Origin: Rivularia sp. MS3
Lineage (GTDB): Bacteria > Cyanobacteriota > Cyanobacteriia > Cyanobacteriales > Nostocaceae
NCBI GenBank assembly: GCA_019192545.1
Contig: JAHCMI010000082.1
Span: 1 to 40,374, forward strand
Length of the DNA stretch: 40,374 nucleotides
Direction of reading: 5' to 3'
The position numbers and the translations under genes were made by a program. Shown here piece after piece: positions 22,242-31,366 of this stretch; position 1 is the first letter of the stretch, and each line of letters opens with the position of its first letter. The notes below the pieces were generated by a model, which was given only the letters and a program-made list of their open reading frames with translations, had not been told where the DNA came from and ran no database searches.

Positions 22242-23060
22242 ATGAAAAAAGATTGGCGAAGTGTGGAAAAAACTTTCCTAGATAATGGTATTGATTATCA
22301 GTTAAGAGATTGGTATTACTTGTGTAAGATAGATAATCGAGAGTTTTATTATTCCCCACAGAAAGGTAAATGGAGACTTAAAGGTAAAAGAGTTTGGCTG
22401 CAAAGTAATGATACTACTGACTTTATAAATCAAGCTAAAGTATATTCCCCACCCAATAGAACCAAGCACAATAGAAAGAGAGCTAATAGCAAATCAAATT
22501 CTAATAAGAATAAACAGAAGAACAATAATAGAAGTTATAAACAAGATAGTTATAAAGTAAGAGAAGCGTTTCTTGCTCAATTTGATTACTATATAAATAT
22601 TCAAAGAAAGCAAGGTTATAAAAATGCTTGGATATGGCACTCCTTGCTAGATAATTATAAGTTGACTACTGCTGAAATCTGTTGGTTGTGTGTAGTTTTT
22701 AATTATTCTCCTTGGTGGGCTTACTGTAAATCAAAAGTGCATAGTGATGGGTTAAGCGAGAAAGAAGTATTAAGAATAATTGAATTAAATAGAAATCAGT
22801 GGTTAAGGTATTTTCAGCATCGTTGGGGTGGTTGGAATCAAAGAAATAGCAATTCAAGTAGTTCAACTCCACCCCCACCACCATCACCTTCCCCGTATCA
22901 ATATCACCTTCAGCTATTACAATTAAAATTCCCTTTTACTAAGGAAGAGTTGAAAAGTGCATATAGAAAGAAGTCACTCGAAACCCACCCAGATGCTGGT
23001 GGTACGGCTGAAGCTTTTAGACAAATAAACCATGCTTACCAGGTTTTATCGAAAGTTTAG
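22242..23060 (+). CDS. J-domain protein with novel N-terminal region
   Basis: 272 aa. The C-terminal ~55 residues are a J domain (FPFTKEELKSAYRKKSLETH, PDAGGTAEAFRQINHAYQVL) with the HPD motif intact, so it can stimulate a DnaK ATPase. Between is a Pro-rich linker (TPPPPPSPSPY). The N-terminal ~210 residues are unrecognised: an aromatic-rich first part (DWYYLCKIDNREFYYSPQKG), then an Asn/Lys-rich spacer, then a helical domain. Plasmid J proteins with such C-terminal J domains may recruit host DnaK to a replication or partition protein (as DnaJ does for iteron plasmids). Closeness to the iteron-like array is suggestive. Confidence 0.75.
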   Translation: MKKDWRSVEKTFLDNGIDYQLRDWYYLCKIDNREFYYSPQKGKWRLKGKRVWLQSNDTTDFINQAKVYSPPNRTKHNRKRANSKSNSNKNKQKNNNRSYKQDSYKVREAFLAQFDYYINIQRKQGYKNAWIWHSLLDNYKLTTAEICWLCVVFNYSPWWAYCKSKVHSDGLSEKEVLRIIELNRNQWLRYFQHRWGGWNQRNSNSSSSTPPPPPSPSPYQYHLQLLQLKFPFTKEELKSAYRKKSLETHPDAGGTAEAFRQINHAYQVLSKV

Positions 23061-23090
23061 GTGTCAGATAATTTATATGCAAATTCTATT

Positions 23091-23160
23091 CCCAATTACC
23101 AGTTACCAATTACTAGTTAACACCACCAATTACCAATTACCCATTCCCAATTCCCCACCA
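23091..23160. repeat. Short tandem repeats of CAATTACC type
   Basis: Irregular repetition of CCAATTACC, CCAGTTACC and CCCATTCCC-like units in the 166-bp gap between the J-domain gene and the convergent HNH gene. This is the short tandemly repeated sequence class found between genes of heterocystous cyanobacteria. Confidence 0.65.
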
Positions 23161-23226
23161 TCAAGAGTAAAAAAAATTCTGCTTCAAAGTCATTTTTAAT
23201 CTTCAATTTTGAACAAGTAATTGATA

Positions 23227-23811
23227 TTATTGCTTTATTACTGCTTGAGAAAGTTTTCTAACTGCACGAGCAATAAGGGGAGCCTTTTTTTCTAATCCTT
23301 GTAGAGTTAAATCTCCGTCCAAATATAATTGATACCAAGATTGACGCTGGCGCAGAACTCGTTCATCATCGCGTAACCGCAACCGCTCCAAGGTAAATTG
23401 TGCTTTTTGACGTTGTTGCGGGGGAACTTTATCTGTTAACACTAACTGTAAAGAAGGAAGCAGAATTTCAAACCAATCATCTCCCAAATCAAAAGGGTCA
23501 AGAACTTGGTCATCAAGCGTACCTTTACAACTATTAATCCAACCAGAAGCAAAGCGTAAATTACTCCATTCGTAAGCCAAATTACGATAATTATCGCGGC
23601 TAAGATAATGCTCTACTGTACCAACTGGTTCGTACATTACTGAGTAAGCACAAAGATTATTAAAACCATCGGCTAAATGACTTTTAAAAGGCGACCAATA
23701 GTCTCTAGTGCCTTTTTTTGGGTCGGGATTTTTTGCCAACCAAGCATTTCCTGGCTGTCGTACTTTCTTATCAAAATCTGGTGGTTCTGGTGGAGGTTCA
23801 AACGGTATCAT
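23227..23811 (-). CDS. ptuB: HNH nuclease, PtuB-like (Septu-type) partner of the ATPase
   Basis: 194 aa. The HNH region spans ~54-96: NNLCAYSVMYEP, GTVEHYLSRDN (His68), YEWSNLRFASGWINSCKG (Asn84, Asn93), a spacing typical of the PtuB/retron-Ec78 type of HNH proteins. Cys54 and Cys95 may bind zinc. It follows the ATPase gene by seven bases on the same strand, so the two are an operon. In Septu the ATPase senses phage activity and HNH cleaves DNA or tRNA. Subtype is not certain. Confidence 0.75.
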   Translation of the reverse strand: MIPFEPPPEPPDFDKKVRQPGNAWLAKNPDPKKGTRDYWSPFKSHLADGFNNLCAYSVMYEPVGTVEHYLSRDNYRNLAYEWSNLRFASGWINSCKGTLDDQVLDPFDLGDDWFEILLPSLQLVLTDKVPPQQRQKAQFTLERLRLRDDERVLRQRQSWYQLYLDGDLTLQGLEKKAPLIARAVRKLSQAVIKQ

Positions 23812-23818
23812 TTATATG

Positions 23819-25066
23819 TTAAACCCCCGATAACCCAGCAGAATTTCTCTTTTCTGATGTGACTATCCAACGCGGCCAAAATGGGTCATGTCCGGGTAAA
23901 AGTCTTTGTAATTCCTGATGAATTTGTGAGTGGGTTCTCAAGTTTTCTGGAAAAGCATTCAAATCGTCATCACGCATCCAAGCTTCTGCGGCTTCAATGG
24001 CATTTTCTGCTTCCTTGGAACGGGCTTGTTTGAGTCCAAAAATTTCTGATGTCAACCATCCAACTATATCTCCTTGTTTTGACCAAGGTATTTCATTAAG
24101 AGTGACTTCTCTATCAATCAAGTTAAATAAAAACAATCTATCTTCTTCCTGATTAAAATCTGGTTCTAAGGAAGCAAGAACTAGTGGAGAATGAGTAGTT
24201 ACTAAAGCCTGTATATTTATATTATTTTGTAAATCACGCGCCACATCTAAAATAGCTGGTAAGATTACCCTTTGCCACTGGGGATGTAAGTGAGATTCAA
24301 CTTCATCTATTAATAAAACTATTTGATTTATCGGCTTTTCTTGTCGTAATTCAGAAGCTTTTTTATGTTCGTACCAAGTCCATACTAATAGATAAGCTAG
24401 TCCCAAAATCCGCTTCATTCCGGCAGAAGCTTGAGTCACAGGAACGTTACCATAAGGTAGATTAACTGTTGGAATATCGCGCACGTCTTCCACAGAAACT
24501 CGCGTTGGTTCTCCAATCTCTATCCATTCCGAGGGATGAGGTGCAAGTTTTTTAATAACGTTAGAAAATAGTTTAAAGGGATATTTATTGGGTTGATTTT
24601 GCCATGTAACCCAATCTTGAATCAAACCGTTACAAACAACTTTCCCCTTTAAATTTAAACCATTCCAAAGCGTATCTGGATTAAAATTATAAGCATTATC
24701 TCGTTTACGTGCGGGGTCAAAAACAGAAAAACCCCCATCAACGCGCACGTAAATAATTACCTCTTTTAATTTTGGAGGCATTTTAAAATTACGCCATTGT
24801 TGTTCTGAGAAATCAAATTCACTTTGATATTCCTTTATATTTTCTTCGGTGCTAACTAAGCAGTTAATTTTTGGGTTTTCTTCTTTATTTCGTTGTGGAT
24901 AAGCAGGTTGTTCTACCCAGTTTCCACTAAGAACCCACCAAGCAACATCGAGTAAAAAACTTTTACCTAAACCATTATCGCCAGTAAATATATTGAGTCT
25001 ATCGGCAAATTCAACATCAAAATGGTCGGCTGGACCAACTTGCTGGAGGTGAATTTCTTTCAACAT
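23819..25066 (-). CDS. ptuA: AAA/ABC-type ATPase, PtuA-like (Septu-type)
   Basis: 415 aa, ATG at 25066. It has the RecF/SMC-like head: FTGDNGLGKSFLLD (Walker A, 29-36), TQASAGMKRILGLA (signature-like, 211-224), VLLIDEVESHLHP (Walker B, 250-262) and TTHSPLVLASL (His switch, 290-300). PtuA proteins form a complex with the HNH PtuB and cut nucleic acid when ATP is depleted, in Septu systems or retron-Ec78. No reverse transcriptase or msr-msd is seen nearby, so it is a stand-alone pair. OLD-family nucleases would have a TOPRIM domain here; none is seen. Confidence 0.75.
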   Translation of the reverse strand: MLKEIHLQQVGPADHFDVEFADRLNIFTGDNGLGKSFLLDVAWWVLSGNWVEQPAYPQRNKEENPKINCLVSTEENIKEYQSEFDFSEQQWRNFKMPPKLKEVIIYVRVDGGFSVFDPARKRDNAYNFNPDTLWNGLNLKGKVVCNGLIQDWVTWQNQPNKYPFKLFSNVIKKLAPHPSEWIEIGEPTRVSVEDVRDIPTVNLPYGNVPVTQASAGMKRILGLAYLLVWTWYEHKKASELRQEKPINQIVLLIDEVESHLHPQWQRVILPAILDVARDLQNNINIQALVTTHSPLVLASLEPDFNQEEDRLFLFNLIDREVTLNEIPWSKQGDIVGWLTSEIFGLKQARSKEAENAIEAAEAWMRDDDLNAFPENLRTHSQIHQELQRLLPGHDPFWPRWIVTSEKRNSAGLSGV

Positions 25067-25187
25067 TTAATTATCCAAATAAACATATAAACGTTTCCGC
25101 GATTCTCTAATCATCCCCATTCCCCGGAGATGTCTATTAAATAACGAACTTAAGAATAAGGGTTTCAGCCCTTTTAATCATCCTTTT

Positions 25188-26132
25188 CTACGTATAACCA
25201 ATATCCAACTTTTCCATCGCCTTGCGCTTAGTCTCCTCCCCGCGTCGGTCATACCTACCCGTAGTCACAGGAGAAGCGTGTCCGGCTAATTTCTGTACCG
25301 TAACAATATCAACCCCCGCATCCAACAAATCAGAACAAAAAGTCCTTCTAAAATCATGGGGACTAAATCGCTCAACTTCCGCTTCTGCTGCACGTTTTCT
25401 CAAAATCATCAACACCGATTGCGGAGTCATGCGCTTGTAATCTGTAAATCCCCCCTTCCTAAAAGGATGCAACAGAGGTCCCGGTCGCCTACCGCGTACA
25501 GCAAGCCATTCCGTTACAGCCCCAATAGCCAGCGCAGACATATACACCGTTCTATCAACATCACCCTTAGAGCCAATAACTTCCAACTCCCCAGTAGTGA
25601 CATCTAAATCCTTCAAATTCAAATTTACTACTTCCGCCCTTCTTAACCCGCATCGCAATATCCAAATTAAAGCCGCATCCCGGACACCAAGTACAGAAGA
25701 ATCTTCTTGACAAACGCGCATTAACGCTTTAATTTCCGAATGTTTTAATGCCCTACCCTGCTGCTTTTTGCTAGATTTTATACAGCGTAAATCCACAGCC
25801 TTTTGGTATTGGCGTGCATCCATCAAATCCAACTTAAAAGCTTCTTCAAGTACCCTCCTCAACGCACACAACATCTTATTCGCCGTCGCCGGGGCATATT
25901 TTCTCATCAAAGCAGAACGCACCGCAGCAGTATGCTGATACCGCAACGATGCCCAATCAAGAGTCATGTAATCGCCCGAATTATTACTCAAAAGTTTCGC
26001 AATTACATTTAAAGCTTGTTCCATAGTCGGACGAGAACCGGGGGCAAGGCTGTCAAGATACACCGCCGCTGGATGCAAAGTCAGCGGAAGTGGCTCCGTT
26101 AATGTAACTGATGTGACTACCCCTGGACGCAT
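25188..26132 (-). CDS. Tyrosine recombinase (XerC/D-like integrase)
   Basis: 314 aa. The catalytic residues are visible: Arg in LRCGLRRAEVVNL, Lys in GSKGDVDR, HDFRRTFCSDLL (His-x-x-Arg), LAGHASPVTTGRYDRRG (His/Arg-Tyr nucleophile). The N-terminal SAM-like domain (TLHPAAVYLDSLAPGSRPTM) is present. It may resolve plasmid multimers or move a cassette such as the neighbouring defence genes. No attachment site was identified. It is 121 bp upstream of the Septu-like operon on the same strand. Confidence 0.9.
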   Translation of the reverse strand: MRPGVVTSVTLTEPLPLTLHPAAVYLDSLAPGSRPTMEQALNVIAKLLSNNSGDYMTLDWASLRYQHTAAVRSALMRKYAPATANKMLCALRRVLEEAFKLDLMDARQYQKAVDLRCIKSSKKQQGRALKHSEIKALMRVCQEDSSVLGVRDAALIWILRCGLRRAEVVNLNLKDLDVTTGELEVIGSKGDVDRTVYMSALAIGAVTEWLAVRGRRPGPLLHPFRKGGFTDYKRMTPQSVLMILRKRAAEAEVERFSPHDFRRTFCSDLLDAGVDIVTVQKLAGHASPVTTGRYDRRGEETKRKAMEKLDIGYT

Positions 26133-26257
26133 GAATTTATCAGAATTTATGTTCTAAAAACTAATTATCCCACGCATGGGGCAAGACTATTCGCAATGTT
26201 TGTAGGCGTATAAGGTGAAAATTTGAAGATCCGTTCTTTGACGCACGGTTGTTTCCA

Positions 26258-26842
26258 TTATTTAACTGGGTGGTAAAGTTTATCTTTTTCGTTAAAACGC
26301 CACATATATTTAGCGCGATCGCGATTTTTACTCCACTCCGCGAATTCGGATGGAGTTAAGCTTTCATGTTTTTCTTTTAGCGTCGGAATGTTGACGTTAA
26401 GTCGTAATGCTAACTTTTGTTCGTCAAGCGGCTCCAATTGTGCCGGTCGTCCGCTTTGGTTGTAAGGATTGCCCGATGATTTATATCGTCTGTAATTATT
26501 TGATGCGCCAAAATTATTATGTTGAATCGCACCCAACGCTCCTTCTAGTTTTGCTACCCGATTGTTGAGTGCTTCTAGCTTTTCTTCTGTGCGGGAATCT
26601 ATGGGGCTATTATCTCGCGAGTTGATGCTACTTCTTAGTTGCTGTAATTCGGATTCTAGCTTCTGCAATCGGGTTTCCGCGCTTTGTTCTACACCCGGTA
26701 TTTCTCCCAATTCGTGAAGTAATCCCCGAATCACTATATCCGTGGCGGTTTTACCCGGTTGGGGAGAAGCTGCCTTACGTAACGCGGAAGCTAAGGGCTT
26801 GGGCAATTTGAAATTCATTGACTCGCGTTCAACCCGTGTCAT
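26258..26842 (-). CDS. RHH DNA-binding protein with coiled coil
   Basis: 194 aa. The first ~45 residues (RESMNFKLPKPLASALRKAA and TATDIVIRGLLHELGE) have the strand-helix-helix pattern of ribbon-helix-helix DNA binders. A coiled coil (ETRLQKLESELQQLRSSI, EEKLEALNNRVAKLEGALGA) follows. The C-terminus (EQKLALRLNVNIPTLKEKHE then WSKNRDRAKYMWRFN) is a HTH-like segment found in plasmid proteins. An autoregulation or plasmid-maintenance role is inferred. An alternative start is the ATG nine residues in. Confidence 0.6.
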   Translation of the reverse strand: MTRVERESMNFKLPKPLASALRKAASPQPGKTATDIVIRGLLHELGEIPGVEQSAETRLQKLESELQQLRSSINSRDNSPIDSRTEEKLEALNNRVAKLEGALGAIQHNNFGASNNYRRYKSSGNPYNQSGRPAQLEPLDEQKLALRLNVNIPTLKEKHESLTPSEFAEWSKNRDRAKYMWRFNEKDKLYHPVK

Positions 26843-26877
26843 GTCAATACCTGGAATACACCTTGTATAGATAGCTT

Positions 26878-26890
26878 ACCTTCCCAAGGT
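26878..26890. promoter_or_regulatory. Palindrome ACCTT-ccc-AAGGT upstream of the RHH gene
   Basis: A perfect 5-bp inverted repeat, 36 bp upstream of the RHH gene start and near TATAGAT/TATACA sequences. It is a plausible operator for the encoded RHH protein. Confidence 0.3.
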
Positions 26891-26989
26891 GAAGACAGTA
26901 TATAGATAGTGTATATATGTAGAAACTACAATAATAAGCTTGATATTAAATACCGGGTACATAACGGTAAAAGAATTGCCTTTCATTTA

Positions 26990-27532
26990 TTACTCAATAT
27001 TTTCTAAAGTAATATTTGATGGATTTTTTAAAACAAAAGTATTTTTTTCTTTAATTAAATCACCTTGGCAAGTAATTATTAACCGTTCTTGGTAAGCTTT
27101 AATCGCCAAAATATAATCGTGCTTTTTTAGCTCGGTTTTAATCTTTCTTAGTTTATCAACGACTACACCCACCAGGGTAACTTCACCATTCAAATGTTCC
27201 TTATTTGGTGTATCAATCTGCATTACAACGCCTTGAACGGTAACGTTATGAACAATGGTAATAAGTTCGCTTAAAATATCAAGTTGGGAACGATTCTCTG
27301 CTTTTTCTAAAACTTCCATGACTTCGTACATTCGACGCGGGTAGTCATCAAAGCTGGGGTCTAATGGTAAATAAATCTTTAATTTATCGTCAGCAAAAGT
27401 ATCTCTAGTCCATCCAGAAACTTCATCCGGTACGCGAGTTATTTCATGCCATCCTTTTGATTTTAAATAACTTTCAACCTGGCATGGTTCTAAAGATTTA
27501 AGTATTTCAACATCGCTAACAATTGCTTTCAT
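26990..27532 (-). CDS. Unknown protein paired with DUF4365 gene
   Basis: 180 aa. No motif is recognised. It has alternating strands and helices (YLKSKGWHEITRVPDEVSGW, DTFADDKLKIYLPLDPSFDD, RRMYEVMEVLEKAENRSQLD). It starts four bases inside the DUF4365 gene (ATG overlaps its stop, at 27529-27532), so the two are translationally coupled and probably act together. Possible roles are an inhibitor, antitoxin or regulator of the nuclease-like partner; this is inference. Confidence 0.5.
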   Translation of the reverse strand: MKAIVSDVEILKSLEPCQVESYLKSKGWHEITRVPDEVSGWTRDTFADDKLKIYLPLDPSFDDYPRRMYEVMEVLEKAENRSQLDILSELITIVHNVTVQGVVMQIDTPNKEHLNGEVTLVGVVVDKLRKIKTELKKHDYILAIKAYQERLIITCQGDLIKEKNTFVLKNPSNITLENIE

Positions 27533-28032
27533 AATTTACCCCTTGTTTCTATTTGTTCGATAATATTTTTAACAGCACTGACCGTAAATAATTGTTGGCG
27601 CGGAAGATAAACTGTAACGCTTTCTGCGTTTTGCGTTTCCGGTTGTCCTCTCAATGATAGCCAATATCCACAACGACGTAGACATAACTCTTCTTCTGAT
27701 TGATTAACCCATTCTTCGGGGTTATCGGGAAGCAAAATAATCACCAAAATTTTAGGAACTAAAGTTTTTGATTTTCTCAGTTCGTTGTAATTTTTAAGCT
27801 TGAGTGGGTATCTAACAAATTCATTATCTATTACAGCAGTTGAAGTAGATTTTACTTGCACTTCTAAACGCGGTGGATATAAAGAATATTCTTGTTCTTC
27901 ACCGGAAATAATAATATCTATTCCACCTATATCCAGGGGTCGATTTGCTATCTGAAATGAATAACCCGCTGCCGATACAATGGCGTATATATATGCATAG
28001 CTAAACTCCTCTTTTTGGATATTTATGTCCAT
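27529..28032 (-). CDS. DUF4365-domain, PD-(D/E)xK nuclease-like protein
   Basis: 167 aa. The DUF4365 pattern is seen: DIGGIDIIISG (Asp39) and PPRLEVQVKSTST (Glu57, Lys61), matching the strand-turn-strand with D...E.QVKST of this group. DUF4365 proteins are restriction-endonuclease-like and frequent in defence contexts. C-terminal ~60 residues (EELCLRRCGYWLSLRGQPET) are typical of the family. It is first of a two-gene minus-strand operon. Confidence 0.65.
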   Translation of the reverse strand: MDINIQKEEFSYAYIYAIVSAAGYSFQIANRPLDIGGIDIIISGEEQEYSLYPPRLEVQVKSTSTAVIDNEFVRYPLKLKNYNELRKSKTLVPKILVIILLPDNPEEWVNQSEEELCLRRCGYWLSLRGQPETQNAESVTVYLPRQQLFTVSAVKNIIEQIETRGKL

Positions 28033-28174
28033 TTAATTAATTTGTGCCGGAACAATTACAATTTTTATTCAATGCAGCAGTAAATATTATCTCATGATTA
28101 TTAATAAATTATAAAAATCACTTAAAAACTGAAACTGGTTGTTATTGTTGAGATTTCAACATTATATAGTATTC

Positions 28175-28609
28175 TCAGGATTCTACTTCAAAATAACTAC
28201 AATATTCATCTTTTTGAAGATTAGGATTAACAGCGCAAGGTAATAAATAATCGCCCGAAGCAAATTTACAACCCAAACACTGACAGGATAAATAGCCTCC
28301 ACTTTCAACTAAATATAAATCATAATTTCTACTTAATCTTACCAGCGTATATGAAGCATTTCTATCTCCTTGGAATGCTGCTCCTGTCCCAAATAAAATA
28401 AGCCCAATTGCAAATCCACAGCTTCCATAATTTGCCTTTTTAAGTGTTTGTGGAGTTTTATTTCCTGTTAGTGGCAAGGCTATTAATCCAACTCCAGAAA
28501 TAATAAATATGCTAATACTTATAGCTGTTGCCCAGGATGATAAGCAAGCTAACGAATACCAAATTCCTATTTCTTGGAATTCTTGTAATTGATTTTTTAT
28601 TCTATTCAT
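28175..28609 (-). CDS. Membrane protein with Cys-rich C-terminal domain
   Basis: 144 aa. Two hydrophobic segments (IGIWYSLACLSSWATAISIS with IFIISGVGLIALPL; and YGSCGFAIGLILFGTGAAFQ) precede a Cys-rich tail: CQCLGCKFASGDYLLPCAVN, then DEYCSYFEVES. This CxxC...C...C pattern looks like a short metal-binding domain found in cyanobacterial plasmid proteins. It overlaps the end of the ATPase gene by eight bases and ends the operon. Confidence 0.5.
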   Translation of the reverse strand: MNRIKNQLQEFQEIGIWYSLACLSSWATAISISIFIISGVGLIALPLTGNKTPQTLKKANYGSCGFAIGLILFGTGAAFQGDRNASYTLVRLSRNYDLYLVESGGYLSCQCLGCKFASGDYLLPCAVNPNLQKDEYCSYFEVES

Positions 28610-30095
28610 GACTAAAATCTATTGGTTTACCGTTGAAATGCTGATAAATCTTATTCGCTTCCAACCAATTGGGTAATGTTCTTTCTACTTCTTCTAATTC
28701 GTTTCCGTTTTCATCAACTAACCCATGTACAATTTGTATTCTAGATAATGGTGTTTCTCCATTAGCAGAGAATTTTTTAAGTTGAATTGTGCCCGATTTT
28801 CTGGCTTCAAATGTTCCTTCTACGGTGCTTTCATTGGTAAAGTAATGATTAACACCAATAAAAAATTCTTTTGCTTTACGGGTATCTGTAAGATGCATGG
28901 AGAAAAATTTCATTGCAGCATCTTTACAGCTATCAATTTTCTTCAAGTTGGTAAATTCATCAATAATAATTTGCTGTTTGGTAGATGGTTTTTCTTTAAT
29001 TCGCTGTAACCATCTATCAGTTGCATCATAAAGAGATTGTCCTATCTCTTCTTCTGATTCGGCTTTTGATGTCGCATCCAATAATTTCCATACTTCCCAA
29101 TTCTCTCCGGTAGCGTGTCTATCAATTAGTTGGTAAATTGGTGCATCGAAGCAGTATTTACGAATTAATGATATTGCACCAGCAGTATTAGTTTTACCGC
29201 TGCCTTGAGAACCAATTAGCCATAATGGTTTAGCGTTTTTTATCAGGTCATATAGCCAACCGTCTTCATGTGATTTTAGGGCTTCTATTAGGGAGTTAAC
29301 TAATTGTTTATCACTTGGTTGGCTGTTATTTGGTTGAGATGATTTTTTGTTCTGTAATTTAGATATTTCTTTTTCTGATTTATTTTTATCTAGTAAATTA
29401 TCAGCAATTTGTTTATCCATTTCTGAATGTTTTACGGCTCTGGCTTTGAGATAATCTTCTAATTGCAGTTGGTTTTTAATAGCTTCGTTTTCATCATCTG
29501 TTAACCCTAATTCTTTTCTTTGCTGCAAGTCTTCTTGGGTTAAGCCGTCTTTTAAAATATCTGTATGTAGTTGATTGGAATGTTGTTTAATATCTCGTTT
29601 ACGTCGGTGTTGCTGCCAATTATAATAAGCTGTAGTTTTTTCTTCTTCTGCTAATTGATAATCGGTTTTTTTAAGTCTATAAACACGAGAAGCTAGCGTT
29701 AGTGAAATACCCCACAACCCGACAACAGACGCTACATTACCGTATATTTGATAAGGGTTATCTCTCTTGATAATTCTTACTAGGCTAATTGTGTTACCCA
29801 TGTATGGAATAATTGAACCATAGCTGTTGTATTTATTCCACTCTTCTGCAAGAATATATCTTGTTTGATGGCAATATTTATTATCTAATTTTTCTTGCGC
29901 TTTTAAGTCGTAGTATTTGAGCTTTTTAGCTTTCTTTTTATCGGCTAATATGTTCTCTTTTTTATTGGCTGATTTTGGACAGAATTGTATTTGTGCTAGA
30001 GGGTAAGGTTGGCGAGAATGAGAAAAGCAGAAGCCGGTTATACCGACTACTGCTGATATGATGATTCCTGATAGTTCAATCTTATTTCTACTCAT
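28602..30095 (-). CDS. Membrane-anchored P-loop ATPase (coupling-protein-like)
   Basis: 497 aa. There is an N-terminal TM (GIIISAVVGITGFCFS) and a second hydrophobic segment near residue 120-140, then a charged spacer (~160-270). The C-terminal ATPase has Walker A WLIGSQGSGKTNTAGAIS (~residue 295) and Walker B KQQIIIDEFTNL. The order of TM anchor then ATPase is that of TraD/VirD4-type coupling proteins, but it is smaller and divergent. With a MobV relaxase on the same element it could feed DNA to a helper secretion system; alternatively it drives a membrane defence or partition function. Four-base overlap with the next upstream gene. Confidence 0.6.
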   Translation of the reverse strand: MSRNKIELSGIIISAVVGITGFCFSHSRQPYPLAQIQFCPKSANKKENILADKKKAKKLKYYDLKAQEKLDNKYCHQTRYILAEEWNKYNSYGSIIPYMGNTISLVRIIKRDNPYQIYGNVASVVGLWGISLTLASRVYRLKKTDYQLAEEEKTTAYYNWQQHRRKRDIKQHSNQLHTDILKDGLTQEDLQQRKELGLTDDENEAIKNQLQLEDYLKARAVKHSEMDKQIADNLLDKNKSEKEISKLQNKKSSQPNNSQPSDKQLVNSLIEALKSHEDGWLYDLIKNAKPLWLIGSQGSGKTNTAGAISLIRKYCFDAPIYQLIDRHATGENWEVWKLLDATSKAESEEEIGQSLYDATDRWLQRIKEKPSTKQQIIIDEFTNLKKIDSCKDAAMKFFSMHLTDTRKAKEFFIGVNHYFTNESTVEGTFEARKSGTIQLKKFSANGETPLSRIQIVHGLVDENGNELEEVERTLPNWLEANKIYQHFNGKPIDFSHE

Positions 30096-30652
30096 CTCCT
30101 ACTAATAATAAATAAAGAACCAAGTACTATTCCTGCTGCAATACCAATTGATAGCCAAGGGTCTAACCAAGGTCTTTCTTGATAGATAGTTTGAATATCA
30201 GCGCTGATTTGATATGCACTGTCTGCGGTAATTTGTTGGAAGTATTGGTAGTCTTTAATTGCTAGCCAAGTACTTCCAGCAGCGATTACAAATCCACCAA
30301 TTGTTTTTACTGGTTTCTCCATTCCTTCAACCTCAAATCCGTCGTTATAATTAGCTCTAAACCCAGATAAACCAACTATTGAACTAATCGAACAAATAGA
30401 AAAGCATAAACCTGCTGCAAGCCATAGAGATGCACCACCGTTGATTAATAGAAGTAGTCTTGCGAGGAAAAATCCGCTAGCACTTAACGACCAGCTTATG
30501 AAATATTTCTGAACTAATTCTGTTGTTTGGATAACTTGTTTTCTGTGTTTTTTACGTTCTTCTAAATGTTGTATTAAGTCTTTGGGTAATTGAGTGTCTA
30601 ACGTAGTTTCCGATTGCTCTTGTTCTTCTAGTTCGTCAAATTGTTCTAACAT
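30092..30652 (-). CDS. Multi-TM protein
   Basis: 186 aa. Hydrophobic segments at about 50-70 (YFISWSLSASGFFLARLLLL), 75-98 (ASLWLAAGLCFSICSISSIV), ~122-136 and ~165-183 (DPWLSIGIAAGIVLGSLFII). An acidic N-terminus precedes them. No family recognised. Its stop overlaps the ATPase start by four bases (ATGA), so the two are coupled, as in membrane partner/ATPase pairs. Confidence 0.5.
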   Translation of the reverse strand: MLEQFDELEEQEQSETTLDTQLPKDLIQHLEERKKHRKQVIQTTELVQKYFISWSLSASGFFLARLLLLINGGASLWLAAGLCFSICSISSIVGLSGFRANYNDGFEVEGMEKPVKTIGGFVIAAGSTWLAIKDYQYFQQITADSAYQISADIQTIYQERPWLDPWLSIGIAAGIVLGSLFIISRR

Positions 30653-30712
30653 TGCCAGTTAATAGAGTAATGTCACCACATATGTTTAATTGGTGTGATA
30701 ATTTGCTATTAC

Positions 30713-31366
30713 CTAAAATCCAAGAATCGTATCTTTAATCTTTTGAATTATTGAACGTTCTGCATATTGTTTCTTGGGTTTTAAATCATCTCTAGCATTA
30801 TCACCAGCATCAAGATAATAGTTACCTAGTTCTTTATCGTGTTGTAAATCAATTGTCTGCTGTCTTACTTCTGTCTTTAATTCTTCCTGAAGCATCTTGT
30901 ATTCGCCGTCGATTGTCATCATATGTCTATCAACCCAAGCTTTTAATTTAATATGTTCTTCCGCTTGTTTATGTCGTAATTCTTCTCTACTTTTAGCTCC
31001 TTCAAAATCAAGGTTTAATTCTTTCAGTTGGTTTGCTAGTTTATCGTTAGCAAGGGTGGCTGATTGGATTTCTCTTTCTATTCTTTCTCCACTGACTCCA
31101 GCTTGTTTATAAATGGCTGCTAGGGTTGTATTTAAATCCTCCGCGCCTTTAATGGCAGCAATCATGTTGTCTTTAACTTTTGGTGCAAATTCACTTATTT
31201 TTGCTCCATCATTACCCATTTGACCGATTAGTTTTAGTGCTTTTTTATCGCCCATTAATGCCCTATAAACTAAGTTTGTGGAAGCGTTGAATTTTCCACG
31301 TAGTTGTTTTTCTAGGTGGCGCGATTTTGAAGAAACCAGATTTTTCAGCTTGCCAGTATTTTTCAC
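30713..31366 (-). CDS. Coiled-coil protein
   Basis: 217 aa. The start is GTG at 31366, next to GAGAGG ten bases upstream. The sequence is basic at the start and predicted coil: LANQLKELNLDFEGAKSREE, LRHKQAEEHIKLKAWVDRHM. No TM or catalytic motif. The 5' end overlaps the startless TM frame by about 100 bases. Part of the same operon as the ATPase. Confidence 0.5.
   Translation of the reverse strand: MKNTGKLKNLVSSKSRHLEKQLRGKFNASTNLVYRALMGDKKALKLIGQMGNDGAKISEFAPKVKDNMIAAIKGAEDLNTTLAAIYKQAGVSGERIEREIQSATLANDKLANQLKELNLDFEGAKSREELRHKQAEEHIKLKAWVDRHMMTIDGEYKMLQEELKTEVRQQTIDLQHDKELGNYYLDAGDNARDDLKPKKQYAERSIIQKIKDTILGF

Noticed and set aside
23227-25066. Retron (Ec78-type) for the ATPase-HNH pair
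   Set aside because: No reverse transcriptase or msr-msd structure next to it.
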